Positions 1 to 10,593 of a DNA stretch of 64,000 nucleotides are shown here, piece after piece. How positions within the stretch are numbered: the stretch's first letter is position 1; each line of letters begins with the position of its first letter. Source of the DNA: Saccharothrix sp. HUAS TT1 (lineage in GTDB: Bacteria; Actinomycetota; Actinomycetes; Mycobacteriales; Pseudonocardiaceae); NCBI RefSeq assembly GCF_040744945.1, contig NZ_CP160453.1, positions 2,108,001 to 2,172,000 on the forward strand, in the 5' to 3' direction. The position numbers and the translations under genes were made by a program. The notes below the pieces were generated by a model, which searched no databases, had not been told where the DNA came from, and saw nothing but the letters and a program-made list of their open reading frames with translations.

Positions 1-867
1 GCCGCCCCACCGGACCCGCCGGTAGAGCTGCATGTCGACGCCGTTCGGCTTCGCGCCGCGGCGCAGCGGCATGTTCTCGTAGTACGCCTGGAACGCCGCC
101 GCGCGCCGGTCGGCGAACGCCGGGTCGGGCTGCTCGGGCACCTCGTCGGCCCAGTTGTTCTCGGTCTCGTGGTCGTCCCACACCACCAGCCACGGCGCCA
201 CCGAGTGCGCGAGCTGCAGGTCCTCGTCGGTCTTGTACTGGGCGTGCCGCAGCCGGTAGTCGGCCAGCGTGCGGGTCTCCGGGCCGAGCACCGCCCGCAC
301 GTCCGCCGCCTTCGCCGCGTACTCGTACTGGTAGTCGCCCAGGTGCAGGACGACGTCCGGGTGGTCCTCGGCGAGCCGCCGGTACGCGGTGAAGTAGCCC
401 TCGCCGTAGTGCGCGCACGACGCGAAGCACATGGTCAGGTCCTGCCCGACGGCCCACGGCTCGGGCGTCGTGCGGGTCCGGCCGACGGCGGACAGGTGGT
501 TGTCGACCTTGAACCGGTAGAAGTACTCGCGCCCGGGGCGCAGGCCGAACGTCTCCACGTGCACGCTGTGCGCGGACTCGGGGCGGGCGACCCGCACGCC
601 CCGCCGCACCACGCGCCGGAAGCGCTCGTTCTCGGCCAGCTCCCAGTGCACCGGGACGACCCGGTTCGGCATGCCGCCGCGGCCGTCCCCGTCGAGCGGC
701 CTCGGGGCCAGGCGCGTCCACAGCACCATGCCGTCGGAGCTGGGGTCGCCGGACGCGACGCCGAGGGTGAAGGGGTTGTCGAGCTTCGCGGAGCCCGCGC
801 CGGTGGTCGCGAGGGCCGCACCGGCCACACCGCCGATGAGCAGGGAACGTCGGGTCACCGTGGTCAT
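1..867 (-). CDS. phoD: PhoD-like alkaline phosphatase (3' end outside window)
   Basis: Secreted phosphodiesterase/alkaline phosphatase of the PhoD family; the first 289 codons are present and the C-terminus lies beyond the left edge (family members are about 500 residues). The N-terminus has TRRSLL (R6-R7) followed by a hydrophobic Gly/Ala stretch, which fits a Tat signal peptide. The N-terminal PhoD domain (TLGVASGDP-like, then WTRLAP) is followed by metallophosphatase motifs CFASC, HLGDYQYEY and WDDHETENNW, which supply metal ligands in this family. The ATG at 867 is chosen because the Tat motif follows directly; no strong ribosome binding site is seen. It is divergent from groES and shares the 868-1094 intergenic region. 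Function is by family; phosphate regulation was not evident. Confidence 0.9.
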   Translation of the reverse strand, partial: MTTVTRRSLLIGGVAGAALATTGAGSAKLDNPFTLGVASGDPSSDGMVLWTRLAPRPLDGDGRGGMPNRVVPVHWELAENERFRRVVRRGVRVARPESAHSVHVETFGLRPGREYFYRFKVDNHLSAVGRTRTTPEPWAVGQDLTMCFASCAHYGEGYFTAYRRLAEDHPDVVLHLGDYQYEYAAKAADVRAVLGPETRTLADYRLRHAQYKTDEDLQLAHSVAPWLVVWDDHETENNWADEVPEQPDPAFADRRAAAFQAYYENMPLRRGAKPNGVDMQLYRRVRWGG

Positions 868-958
868 GTGCGACACCGTTGCCGATCAGGTTGGCGTCCG
901 GGTGAACTCCGGTGTGACAGCAGTGGACCAGTTCACCCGACAGGTTCCGGGGGGCTCG

Positions 959-993
959 TTGAAGCGTTGGCACTCGCATGGGTAGAGTGCTAG
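959..993 (+). promoter_or_regulatory. groES promoter overlapped by a CIRCE operator
   Basis: TTGGCACTC (967-975), nine bases, then GAGTGCTAG (985-993) is a perfect 9-bp inverted repeat matching the CIRCE consensus bound by the heat-shock repressor HrcA. It overlaps a promoter with -35 TTGAAG (959-964) and -10 TAGAGT (983-988), spacer 18. Repressor binding would therefore block RNA polymerase. The predicted transcript has a leader of about 100 nt before groES. Confidence 0.9.
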
Positions 994-1094
994 ATGCACG
1001 GCGCCAGCAACCGCCCCGACCCCCGCGACGGCGGGGTGGCAGGAGCCGTAAACGCAACCTGCCAACGCTTTCGACGACCGTGGAGGTCAGCCCG

Positions 1095-1388
1095 GTGAGC
1101 GTGAACATCAAGCCGCTCGAGGACAAGATCGTCGTCCAGGCCAGCGAGGCCGAGACCACGACCGCTTCCGGCCTCGTGATCCCGGACACCGCGAAGGAGA
1201 AGCCCCAGGAGGGCAAGGTCATCGCGGTCGGCCCCGGCCGGATCGACGACAAGGGCAACCGCGTCCCCGTGGACGTGGCTGTCGGCGACGTCGTCATCTA
1301 CTCCAAGTACGGCGGCACCGAGGTCAAGTACAACGGCGAGGAGTACCTCATCCTCTCCGCCCGCGACGTGCTGGCCGTCATCAACTGA
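1095..1388 (+). CDS. groES: Co-chaperonin GroES (Cpn10)
   Basis: The 97-residue protein has the normal length for GroES, which caps the GroEL cavity as a heptamer. The start is [11 protein letters not shown], the mobile-loop segment [18 protein letters not shown] is present, and the dome-type ending is [13 protein letters not shown]. The GTG at 1095 is preferred over upstream in-frame starts because GGAGG lies about 8 nt before it and the conserved N-terminus starts there. It is first in a bicistronic operon with groEL, 83 bp apart; the gap contains a GCCCCGG/CCGGGGC hairpin near 1410-1435 that could tune the GroES:GroEL ratio. Control is by the CIRCE element upstream. Confidence 0.97.
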   Translation: MSVNIKPLEDKIVVQASEAETTTASGLVIPDTAKEKPQEGKVIAVGPGRIDDKGNRVPVDVAVGDVVIYSKYGGTEVKYNGEEYLILSARDVLAVIN

Positions 1389-1468
1389 CGCTCGGCTGAC
1401 ACGCAAGGCGCCCCGGCGAACCCCTCACCGGGGCTTTCCCGGGGCGTTTCGCATCAAGAGAGGCGTGA

Positions 1469-3097
<1,629 letters not shown>

Positions 3098-3100
3098 CCC

Positions 3101-3162
3101 GGTCCGGCTCGGTTCGGCGCGGTCCGGCTGAGTTCGGCTCGGCCGAGTTCGGCTCGGCCCGG
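3101..3162. repeat. Short GGTCCGGCT-GTTCGGC tandem repeat
   Basis: Two 20-bp units (3101-3120 and 3121-3140, 18 of 20 identical) and a partial third directly follow the groEL stop codon, before the terminator. It is a short G/C/T-rich direct repeat with no coding potential evident. Confidence 0.7.
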
Positions 3163-3172
3163 TAGGGCGAAC

Positions 3173-3207
3173 GGGAGGGGCGGCACCCACGAGGTGCCGC
3201 CCCTCCC
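3173..3207. terminator. Bidirectional terminator between groEL1 and whiB3
   Basis: A perfect 15-bp stem (3173-3187 with 3193-3207) and 5-nt loop lie between two convergent genes. There is no marked T-run on either side, as is common in high-GC actinobacteria. Confidence 0.85.
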
Positions 3208-3219
3208 GCGCGTTCGGCG

Positions 3220-3516
3220 TCAGACGGGCGTCAGCTGGCGCTTGCGCGCCTTGATGATGCTGTCCCGCTCGGACTCCGACAGGCCGCCCCAGATCCCGTA
3301 CGGCTCCTGCACCGCCAGGGCGTGCCTCCTGCACATCTCCAGCACCGGGCACGACAGGCACACGGCCTTCGCCCGCGCCTCCCGTCGCGCCCGCGCCGGT
3401 CCGCGTTCCCCGTCCGGGTGGAAGAAGAACGCGCTGTCCATCCCGCGGCACGAGCCGCGCATCTGCCAGTCCCACAGATCCGCGTTGGGACCGGGAAGCC
3501 TTCGGGTGTCCGCCAT
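3220..3516 (-). CDS. whiB3: WhiB3/WhiD-type Fe-S redox regulator
   Basis: WhiB-family protein of 98 residues. Four cysteines (C23, C53, C56, C62; the last three as CLSCPVLEMC) bind a [4Fe-4S] cluster that senses O2/NO and redox state. GIWGG follows and the tail is basic (KARKRQ), the DNA-contact region. The N-terminal LPGPNADLWDWQ and GMDSAFFFHPDGERG strongly match the WhiB3 (Mycobacterium)/WhiD (Streptomyces) subgroup, which works with the principal sigma factor in redox balance, lipid synthesis and sporulation. Position beside groEL1 and upstream of sigD supports orthology. It is divergent from the MerR-like gene across 186 bp. Confidence 0.94.
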   Translation of the reverse strand: MADTRRLPGPNADLWDWQMRGSCRGMDSAFFFHPDGERGPARARREARAKAVCLSCPVLEMCRRHALAVQEPYGIWGGLSESERDSIIKARKRQLTPV

Positions 3517-3702
3517 CGAGACCGCCTCCTTGGCCCATGGACGAGAACTGCTCCATTCGGCTTAACGATGATCCACCGTAGAACCGCGCCAATACTTGTT
3601 CAAGGGGGCGGGAAGTCTTTTGGCGGCAATTCATTCGATGGGTGATCGGTTGGCGTTCAAACCCGAGTTGCCGGTGACGTCAGGTGAACGGACGATGTCA
3701 GC

Positions 3703-4704
3703 GTGACCACGCCCCCCGACCACGCCGGAACCGTGCCGGGAGGCGGGCGGGAAGCGGTTGCGGCGGAAGGTGATCCCGCGCATTCGGTGACTCTCTCGGT
3801 GGCCGCCGTGGCCCGCCGGCTGGGCGTGGCGCCGGCCACTCTCCGCACATGGGCCCGCCGCTACGGCCTCGGACCCAGTGATCACACAACCGGGCGACAC
3901 CGCAAGTACGCGCCGCTCGACGTGGCCAGGTTGGAGCTGATGCAGCGGGCGCTGCTGCGCGGCGCGTCGTCCGCTGAGGCCGCCAAGTACGCCCTCTCCA
4001 GCCCGGTCGCGGCCCCTGGCGCGCCGTCGTCGGCGGACGGGGAACCGGACGGCGCCCCGGCGTCCGCGGGTGGGCGCGGGTTGAGGTTGCCGGCGGCGAA
4101 CCGGCGGGCGCGCGGCGTCGGGCGGGCGGCGCTGGCGATGGACTCGGCGGCGGTGCAGGCGCTGCTGGCGGACGCCATCGAGGTGGACGGCGTGGCGGCG
4201 ACCTGGGGGGAGGTGGTGCGCCCGGTGGTGGCCGCGATCGCGGCGAGGGGGGAGCACTCCGGGGCCGGGGTCGAGGTGTCGCGCCTGGTGGAGGAGTGCG
4301 TGCTGGCGGCGTTCGCGCGCGCGACGCCGATCGTCACGAGCCCGCGCAACCCCCGGCCCGTGCTGCTGGCGTGCATGCCGGGCGAGCGGCACGCCCTGCC
4401 GCTGCACGCGTTGGCCGCGGTGCTCGCGCAGCGTGGTGTCGGCGTCCGGCAGCTGGGGGCGGCGCTGCCCGCGGACGCCCTGGCGTCGGCCGTGCGGCGG
4501 ACCGCGCCGGCGGCGGTCGTGCTGTGGGCTCAGCTGCCGCGCTACGCCGATCCGGGTGTCGTGGCGGCCCTGCCGAGGACCCGCCAGCAGGTGCGCGTGT
4601 TCACCGGGGGCCCCGGCTGGCACCGCGGCATCGTGCCGCAGCCGGCGGAGCGGATCGACGACCTGCCCTCGGCCGCCGACGCGATCGAGCGCGCCGTCTG
4701 CTGA
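3703..4704 (+). CDS. MerR-type regulator with cobalamin-binding-like C-terminal half
   Basis: The protein has 333 residues. Residues about 28-85 form a MerR winged helix-turn-helix (VAAVARRLGVAPATLRTWARRYG). The second half has the layout of CarH/LitR-type sensors: a helical bundle ending in a region like the B12 cap, then a Rossmann-like segment beginning MPGERHALPLHAL (residues 225-237). CarH proteins coordinate adenosylcobalamin with the His of an ExHxxG motif. Here E228-x-H230 is kept but the Gly is replaced, so B12 or light sensing is uncertain. The Arg/Ala-rich linker (90-140) is low-complexity. GTG 3703 gives the full N-terminus. The end of this gene is duplicated in the downstream repeat array. 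Its place between whiB3 and the BldM/SigD genes suggests a developmental or stress role (inference). Confidence 0.75.
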   Translation: MTTPPDHAGTVPGGGREAVAAEGDPAHSVTLSVAAVARRLGVAPATLRTWARRYGLGPSDHTTGRHRKYAPLDVARLELMQRALLRGASSAEAAKYALSSPVAAPGAPSSADGEPDGAPASAGGRGLRLPAANRRARGVGRAALAMDSAAVQALLADAIEVDGVAATWGEVVRPVVAAIAARGEHSGAGVEVSRLVEECVLAAFARATPIVTSPRNPRPVLLACMPGERHALPLHALAAVLAQRGVGVRQLGAALPADALASAVRRTAPAAVVLWAQLPRYADPGVVAALPRTRQQVRVFTGGPGWHRGIVPQPAERIDDLPSAADAIERAVC

Positions 4705-4920
4705 CCGGAGCGCCGCCTCCGACCTCGGCTTGCTCCGGCTGCCGGTGTGGCCGAGCGCGCCGTCCCGCTGACCGGAGCGCCTTGACCTCGGTTTGCCTCG
4801 GGTGTCGGTGTGGTCGAGCGCCGTCTGTTGAGCGGGGTGTCGCTCCCGACCTCGGCGGGCTTCGGTTGCCGGCGGGGTCGAGCGCGCCGTCCCGCTGACC
4901 GGAGCACCGCCTCCGACCTC
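4687..4920. repeat. Four degenerate tandem copies of the upstream gene's 3' end
   Basis: Units start at 4687, 4753, 4816 and 4880 with lengths of 66, 63, 64 and 41 bp. Each begins GAGCGC(GC)CGTC and continues with GACCGGAGCGCC-like and CCGACCTCGG-like blocks. Copy 1 contains the last six codons of the MerR-like gene and its stop, so the array looks like a tandem duplication of the gene end that has since diverged. No gene was recognised inside it. Confidence 0.8.
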
Positions 4921-4965
4921 TTGTTCCCCCTGCTCCGCAGGCGTGCTCAGTTGCCCTCCCGCTCC

Positions 4966-4994
4966 GCAGGGGTCCCCGGCAAGGGGACCCCTGC
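4966..4994. terminator. 12-bp perfect hairpin, likely terminator
   Basis: GCAGGGGTCCCC (4966-4977), GGCAA loop, GGGGACCCCTGC (4983-4994). It lies between the MerR-like gene and the TPR-like gene, so it could end transcription of the former or act in the leader of the latter. No T-run follows. Confidence 0.6.
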
Positions 4995-5044
4995 TTCTAC
5001 CCTCCCAGAGGGGACTGACGATCCGGGGCGTCCGAGCGCTGCCT

Positions 5045-5983
5045 GTGGACAACCGGCGAAGTGGGGCGGTGGCTGTGGAGCGGGTCGGGGTGAGGCGGGC
5101 GGCGTTCGGGGATCGGCCCGAGGAGCAGGTGTGGGGTGCGTTGGGCGGGGGTGTGGAGGAGCGGTGGTTGGCGGGGGTGGTGCTCGGTGGGCAGGGGCAC
5201 TACGCGGCGGCGGCTGCGGTGCTCGGTGGGCTGATCGCGGGAGGTGGGTTGTTCGGGTCGTTGGCGGCGTCGACGTTGGCCTCGCACCGGCGGCAGCTGG
5301 GTGGGCACGCGGTGGCGCGGGCGCTCGACGGGCGGGCGTTGGAGATGGTGGCCGACGCCGACGACGACCGGCGCGACGAGGACGACGTGGACGTGGCCGG
5401 CGCGCGGGCCGACGCGCTGCTCGGGTTGGCGGCCGACGCGGTCGGGCTCGGCAGGCTCGCCGAAGCGCGCCGGCTGCACGCGAGGGTCGAGTCGCGCGGG
5501 TGGCGCAGCCGGGTCCGGCACGGGTGGCTGGCCGCCGAGATCGCCTTGGCCGGCGGTCACCCGGAGCGGGCGGTGCACCCGGCCGAGGTGGCCGCCGCCA
5601 CCGCCCGGGAGGCCGGCGCAACGCGACACACCCTCAAGTCCGACCTGGTCCTGGGCGCCGCACTGGTGGTGTGGGGGACACCCGGAAGCGTCGCCAGAGG
5701 GGTCGAAGTGCTACGCTGTGACCTAAATCACACTGACCGTCGAGGGCTTTTCTCGTTGTCCTGGCCGACGGCGCTCGTCCTGGCAAACGCCCAGGCAGAC
5801 CGCACTATTGCGGAAAGCCAAAACGTGAAGGAAAGCGCCGAAAACGCTCTGAGCTGCGTGTTGCGCAGAGCCGACCCGCTCGGCCGCCGGTTGGCGGACC
5901 ACTCGCCGTGGATCCCGACTGCGCTGCTCCGTTCCGGGGAACCCCCGAACGCAGAAGCTGAGACGAACTTCTTGACGGATTAA
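5045..5983 (+). CDS. Hypothetical helical-repeat protein (Rv3415c-like position)
   Basis: Function not recognised. About 312 residues, Ala/Arg/Leu-rich, with helix-pair segments (RWLAGVVLGGQGHYAAAAAVL, LGLAADAVGLGRLAEARRLHARV, ERAVHPAEVAAATAREAG) that look like degenerate TPRs. M. tuberculosis has an unannotated protein of similar size (Rv3415c) at the equivalent place between whiB3 and sigD, so orthology is plausible. The start is uncertain: in-frame GTGs occur at 5045, 5069 and 5075 and none has a convincing ribosome site. The C-terminal third uses less G/C-biased codons than the middle. Confidence 0.7.
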   Translation: MDNRRSGAVAVERVGVRRAAFGDRPEEQVWGALGGGVEERWLAGVVLGGQGHYAAAAAVLGGLIAGGGLFGSLAASTLASHRRQLGGHAVARALDGRALEMVADADDDRRDEDDVDVAGARADALLGLAADAVGLGRLAEARRLHARVESRGWRSRVRHGWLAAEIALAGGHPERAVHPAEVAAATAREAGATRHTLKSDLVLGAALVVWGTPGSVARGVEVLRCDLNHTDRRGLFSLSWPTALVLANAQADRTIAESQNVKESAENALSCVLRRADPLGRRLADHSPWIPTALLRSGEPPNAEAETNFLTD

Positions 5984-6063
5984 GCACCGGATCGTGTCAA
6001 GGTTCGGCCTCTAGCGTCCGATAGGGGATGTGGAACGTCACTCGGCTGCAGGAAGGAGTCCCC

Positions 6064-6660
6064 GTGACCACGGTCCTTATTTGCGACGACCGGCGCAGTG
6101 TGCGGGAGGGTCTCACCCGCGTGATGTCGGCTGTCCCAGGGGTTAGCCGCATCGACTGCGTAGCGCACGGTGACGAGTTGTTGGCTCGGTTCTCTCGGCA
6201 GCCGGTCGACGTCGTACTGGTTGGCACCCAGCGCGCCGTCCCGACCGGGGTCGAAGCGACCCGACGACTCGTCTCGGCCAACCCGCAGGCAAACGTCATC
6301 GTCTTCGGCGCACCGGACGACGCGGGCAGCATCGCCGCCGCGATCGCCGGCGGAGCCCGCGGCTACCTCCGCTGGGACGCCTCGCGTCCCGAGCTGGTGG
6401 CCGCCCTGGCGCACACCCTCGCGAGCACCAGCGTGCCCGCGCCGCGCCAGCCGTCGGACCCGGGCGTCCAGCTCACCGAGCGCGAGCTCCAGGTGCTGCG
6501 CGGGATGAGCCAGGGCAAGAGCAACGGGCAGATCGGGCGTGAGCTGTACCTGTCGGAGGACACGGTGAAGACGCACGCCCGGCGCCTGTTCCGCAAGCTC
6601 GGCGTGCGCGACCGCGCCCAGGCCGTCGCGCACGGCTTCCGGCGCGGTCTGGTGTCCTAG
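6064..6660 (+). CDS. bldM: BldM-like atypical response regulator
   Basis: The protein has 198 residues: an N-terminal receiver-like domain (VLICDD, D8-D9) and a C-terminal LuxR/NarL helix-turn-helix (TERELQVLRGMSQGKSNGQIGRELYLSEDTVKTHARRLFRKL). The C-terminal half is very close to Streptomyces BldM, which controls aerial growth and sporulation as a homodimer or with WhiI. The residue equivalent to the phospho-acceptor D54 is Gly (VVLVG54), so it cannot be phosphorylated normally. GTG 6064 is chosen because AGGAG lies 7 nt upstream. No partner kinase is adjacent. In Streptomyces bldM also sits between whiD and the sigD-like shbA gene, which supports the call. Confidence 0.9.
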   Translation: MTTVLICDDRRSVREGLTRVMSAVPGVSRIDCVAHGDELLARFSRQPVDVVLVGTQRAVPTGVEATRRLVSANPQANVIVFGAPDDAGSIAAAIAGGARGYLRWDASRPELVAALAHTLASTSVPAPRQPSDPGVQLTERELQVLRGMSQGKSNGQIGRELYLSEDTVKTHARRLFRKLGVRDRAQAVAHGFRRGLVS

Positions 6661-6743
6661 GACTCGGGGACCAAGCGCAGGGACTGAGGGCTCGAACCCG
6701 TCGGAGGCGTCCGGCGGGTCGCCCCGCCACATCCCCCCAGGCC

Positions 6744-6773
6744 CGGCCCGGTGACGTCACCGTCACCGGGCCG
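6744..6773 (+). terminator. Terminator downstream of bldM
   Basis: A perfect 12-bp stem CGGCCCGGTGAC/GTCACCGGGCCG with 6-nt loop, 84 nt after the bldM stop codon. It separates bldM from the sigD-rsdA operon. Confidence 0.75.
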
Positions 6774-6952
6774 CCGCGCGTCCACGGGGTGTCGGCTGGT
6801 CGGGTGAGGTCGAAAGACCCCTTCTGGACCCCGTTGCCGAACTTCCGCCCGGCGGACCGGTACGGTGAGCATCACCAGTACGGGCGACGTCGATCGTCCC
6901 GTGCTGTTCTTTGTCGGTACGCCTACGCGTAACACCAGGGCAGTTGTCTGCG

Positions 6953-7525
6953 ATGACCAACTTGGGGGACGGACTGGACGCCGAAGTGGGCGCAGCCGTC
7001 GATGGCGACCGCCACGCGATCGAGCGGCTCCTGGCATCCATCCGGCCCCTCGTGGTGCGGTACTGCCGCGCCAGAGTCGGAAGGCAGGAGAGGTCTTTCG
7101 CTTCGGCGGACGACGTGGCCCAGGAGGTGTGTCTCGCGGTGCTGACGGCCCTGCCCAGCTATCGCGACCAGGGTCGGCCGTTCTTGGCGTTCGTCTACGG
7201 GATCGCCGCGCACAAGGTGGCCGACGCGCATCGCTCCGCAGCCCGGAACCGGTCCGAACCGGTCCCGGAGGTCCCCGACGCCCCCGAGACGGAAGCCGGG
7301 CCCGAGCAGCGCGCCATGCAGGGCGAGCTGTCCGAGCGGATGGCGGTCCTCCTCAAGGTCCTTCCGGAGAAGCAGCGGGAGATCCTGCTGCTCCGAGTGG
7401 TCGTCGGCCTGTCGGCCGAAGAGACCGCCGACGCGGTCGGCTCCACGCCGGGCGCGGTACGGGTGGCGCAACACCGCGCCCTGGCCCGCCTTCGCAAGAC
7501 GTTGGCAGCGGAGGAGGTGGTCTGA
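6953..7525 (+). CDS. sigD: RNA polymerase sigma factor SigD (ShbA-type)
   Basis: ECF-class sigma factor of 190 residues. Region 2 (RPLVVRYCRARVG...SADDVAQEVCLAVLTALPSYRDQGRPFLAFVYGIAAHKVADAHR) and region 4 (LPEKQREILLLRVVVGLSAEETADAVGSTPGAVRVAQHRALARLR) match M. tuberculosis SigD almost motif for motif. Streptomyces ShbA belongs to the same group and drives transcription of the principal sigma factor gene hrdB. ATG 6953 is used; an earlier in-frame start at 6911 would add 14 residues that do not look conserved. The anti-sigma gene starts directly after the stop codon, so the two are translationally coupled. Confidence 0.93.
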   Translation: MTNLGDGLDAEVGAAVDGDRHAIERLLASIRPLVVRYCRARVGRQERSFASADDVAQEVCLAVLTALPSYRDQGRPFLAFVYGIAAHKVADAHRSAARNRSEPVPEVPDAPETEAGPEQRAMQGELSERMAVLLKVLPEKQREILLLRVVVGLSAEETADAVGSTPGAVRVAQHRALARLRKTLAAEEVV

Positions 7526-8455
7526 GTGGCTGACCAGCACGAGAAGGGCAACGGAGAAGTCGTGCGCGGACGAGATGAGAGACCGCCGCAGCCTGAAGAC
7601 ACCCTGGCTGAAGACACCGCGGTCGGACCTGGGGACGACCTCGCGGGCATCCGGGCTGACGACGCCCTGCTCGACGCACTGGGCGGGCGGGACGGCGACG
7701 TGCCGGACTCGCTCGTCGACGACGAGCTGAACGCGCTGCTGCTGGCCTGGCGGCACGAGGTCGAGAGCCCGCCCATGGGCGAGCTGGTCGACACCGACAC
7801 GGCGGTCGCCACGATCGCCGCCGCCCGCCCCCAGCCCCGCAGGCACCGCTTCCTCATCCCGCTGGCGAGCGCCGCCGCCGTGCTGGCGATCGCGTTCACC
7901 GGGATGAGCCTGGTCGCGCGGGACGCCGAGCCCGGCGACGCGCTCTGGGGCCTGACCAGGGTCCTCTACTCCGAGCACGCGCGGTCGGTGGAAGCCGCCG
8001 TCGCCGTGCGCAGCGACCTCGACAGCGCGGGCGCCGCCCTGCGCGAGGGCCGGTACAGCGAGGCGCGCGACGCGCTGCTGAAGGCGAGCGAGGGCCTGCC
8101 CGCGGTCTCGCCGGACGACGGCAAGGACGACCTGGTCCAGCGGCACGAGTCGCTGCTGGAGGCGCTGACCAGCACCACGCCGACGCCGAGCGGCACCTCC
8201 ACCGCGGTCGTGCCGTCCACGACGACCCAGCTCCCGACGACGCTGGCCACCCAGCCGTCGAACAACCCGACGACCACGACCGCGCCGGTCACCACCACGA
8301 TCGCGCCGACGACGACCACCGAGCCGATCCCGACCACGGACGGCACGGCGCCGCCGCCGCCGCCCACGTCGGACGTGCCGTCCGGGGGTCAGACCAAGGT
8401 CGGGTCGGAGACGCCGGGTTCGACCGACGGCACCCAGAGCACCACCGAGAACTGA
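7526..8455 (+). CDS. rsdA: Anti-sigma-D factor RsdA, membrane-anchored
   Basis: The 309-residue single-pass membrane protein is encoded immediately downstream of sigD (GTG follows the TGA without a gap). The acidic cytoplasmic N-terminus (about 1-105) with DDALLDALG and VDDELNALLLAWRHEVE corresponds to the RsdA segment that binds SigD. One transmembrane helix lies at about 108-130, then an extracytoplasmic helical region, then a Thr/Pro/Ser-rich tail (from about residue 215). M. tuberculosis RsdA releases SigD after proteolysis; the same is likely here (inference). A strong terminator follows. Confidence 0.88.
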   Translation: MADQHEKGNGEVVRGRDERPPQPEDTLAEDTAVGPGDDLAGIRADDALLDALGGRDGDVPDSLVDDELNALLLAWRHEVESPPMGELVDTDTAVATIAAARPQPRRHRFLIPLASAAAVLAIAFTGMSLVARDAEPGDALWGLTRVLYSEHARSVEAAVAVRSDLDSAGAALREGRYSEARDALLKASEGLPAVSPDDGKDDLVQRHESLLEALTSTTPTPSGTSTAVVPSTTTQLPTTLATQPSNNPTTTTAPVTTTIAPTTTTEPIPTTDGTAPPPPPTSDVPSGGQTKVGSETPGSTDGTQSTTEN

Positions 8456-8460
8456 CCGCT

Positions 8461-8501
8461 GTGACGAAGCCCGCTCCCGATCGGGGGGCGGGCTTCGTCA
8501 C
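8461..8501. terminator. Bidirectional terminator between rsdA and the DUF5319 gene
   Basis: GTGACGAAGCCCGC (8461-8474) pairs perfectly with GCGGGCTTCGTCAC (8488-8501); the inner CCC/GGG can extend the stem. Convergent genes end on both sides. Confidence 0.88.
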
Positions 8502-8505
8502 ACCT

Positions 8506-8895
8506 TCAGCGGGCGCTCTCGGTCGCGGTGACCCCGTCCGCGTAACCGCGGCAGTACTCCCAGCTGACGTAGGACGTCGGGTCCGGGTCGTACGCGGGCT
8601 CGTGCGGGCGCATCCGACCGTCGGACAGCAGCTGCTCCAGGCTCGACCGCAGCAGCGCCCAGTCGTGGTAGTGCGGCTCCTGGCACTCGCCGCAGTCCAC
8701 CACGATGCCCCGGACACCACGGGGTTCCAGCAGTGCCTGGTACACGGCGAGGTCGCTGAGGTCGCCGACCAGCTCGGCCCGCTCGGCGTCGTCCATCGGC
8801 GGGTGGTCGTGGTCGTGGTCGGGCTCGCCGAGGGCCCGGGCCGGGTCCTCCGGGTCGCCCGCGAACGGGTCTGGTGGCAACGCGTCGTGCGGCAC
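8506..8895 (-). CDS. DUF5319 protein (Rv3412-like)
   Basis: Acidic soluble protein of 129 residues and unknown function, conserved in actinobacteria at this position beside sigD/rsdA and guaB. Conserved segments are LPPDPFAGDPEDP near the N-terminus, DLSDLAVYQALLEPRGVRG, the VDCGECQEPHYHDW motif (two Cys and His residues that could bind metal, inference), and RPHEPAYDPDPTSYVSWEYCRGYADG. GTG 8895 is chosen by homology to the start of the mycobacterial protein. The ribosome site is weak (GGGGTC). It is divergent from guaB. Confidence 0.88.
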   Translation of the reverse strand: MPHDALPPDPFAGDPEDPARALGEPDHDHDHPPMDDAERAELVGDLSDLAVYQALLEPRGVRGIVVDCGECQEPHYHDWALLRSSLEQLLSDGRMRPHEPAYDPDPTSYVSWEYCRGYADGVTATESAR

Positions 8896-8949
8896 GACCC
8901 CGCACGGTACCGGGCCGACCCCCGACCCCGTCCAGATACCATGACCTGA

Positions 8950-10533
<1,584 letters not shown>

Positions 10534-10593
10534 ACCGGATCGCCCTGGGCTAGGGTTCCCGGGCCCCGCCAGCTCCACGGAAGGACGAACAAG

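Noticed and set aside
5997..6025. WhiG-type sigma promoter before bldM (TCAA, 15 nt, TCCGATAG-like)
   Set aside because: It partly resembles the TAAA-N15-GCCGATAA consensus, but the spacing or the sequence is off by one and it cannot be told from chance.
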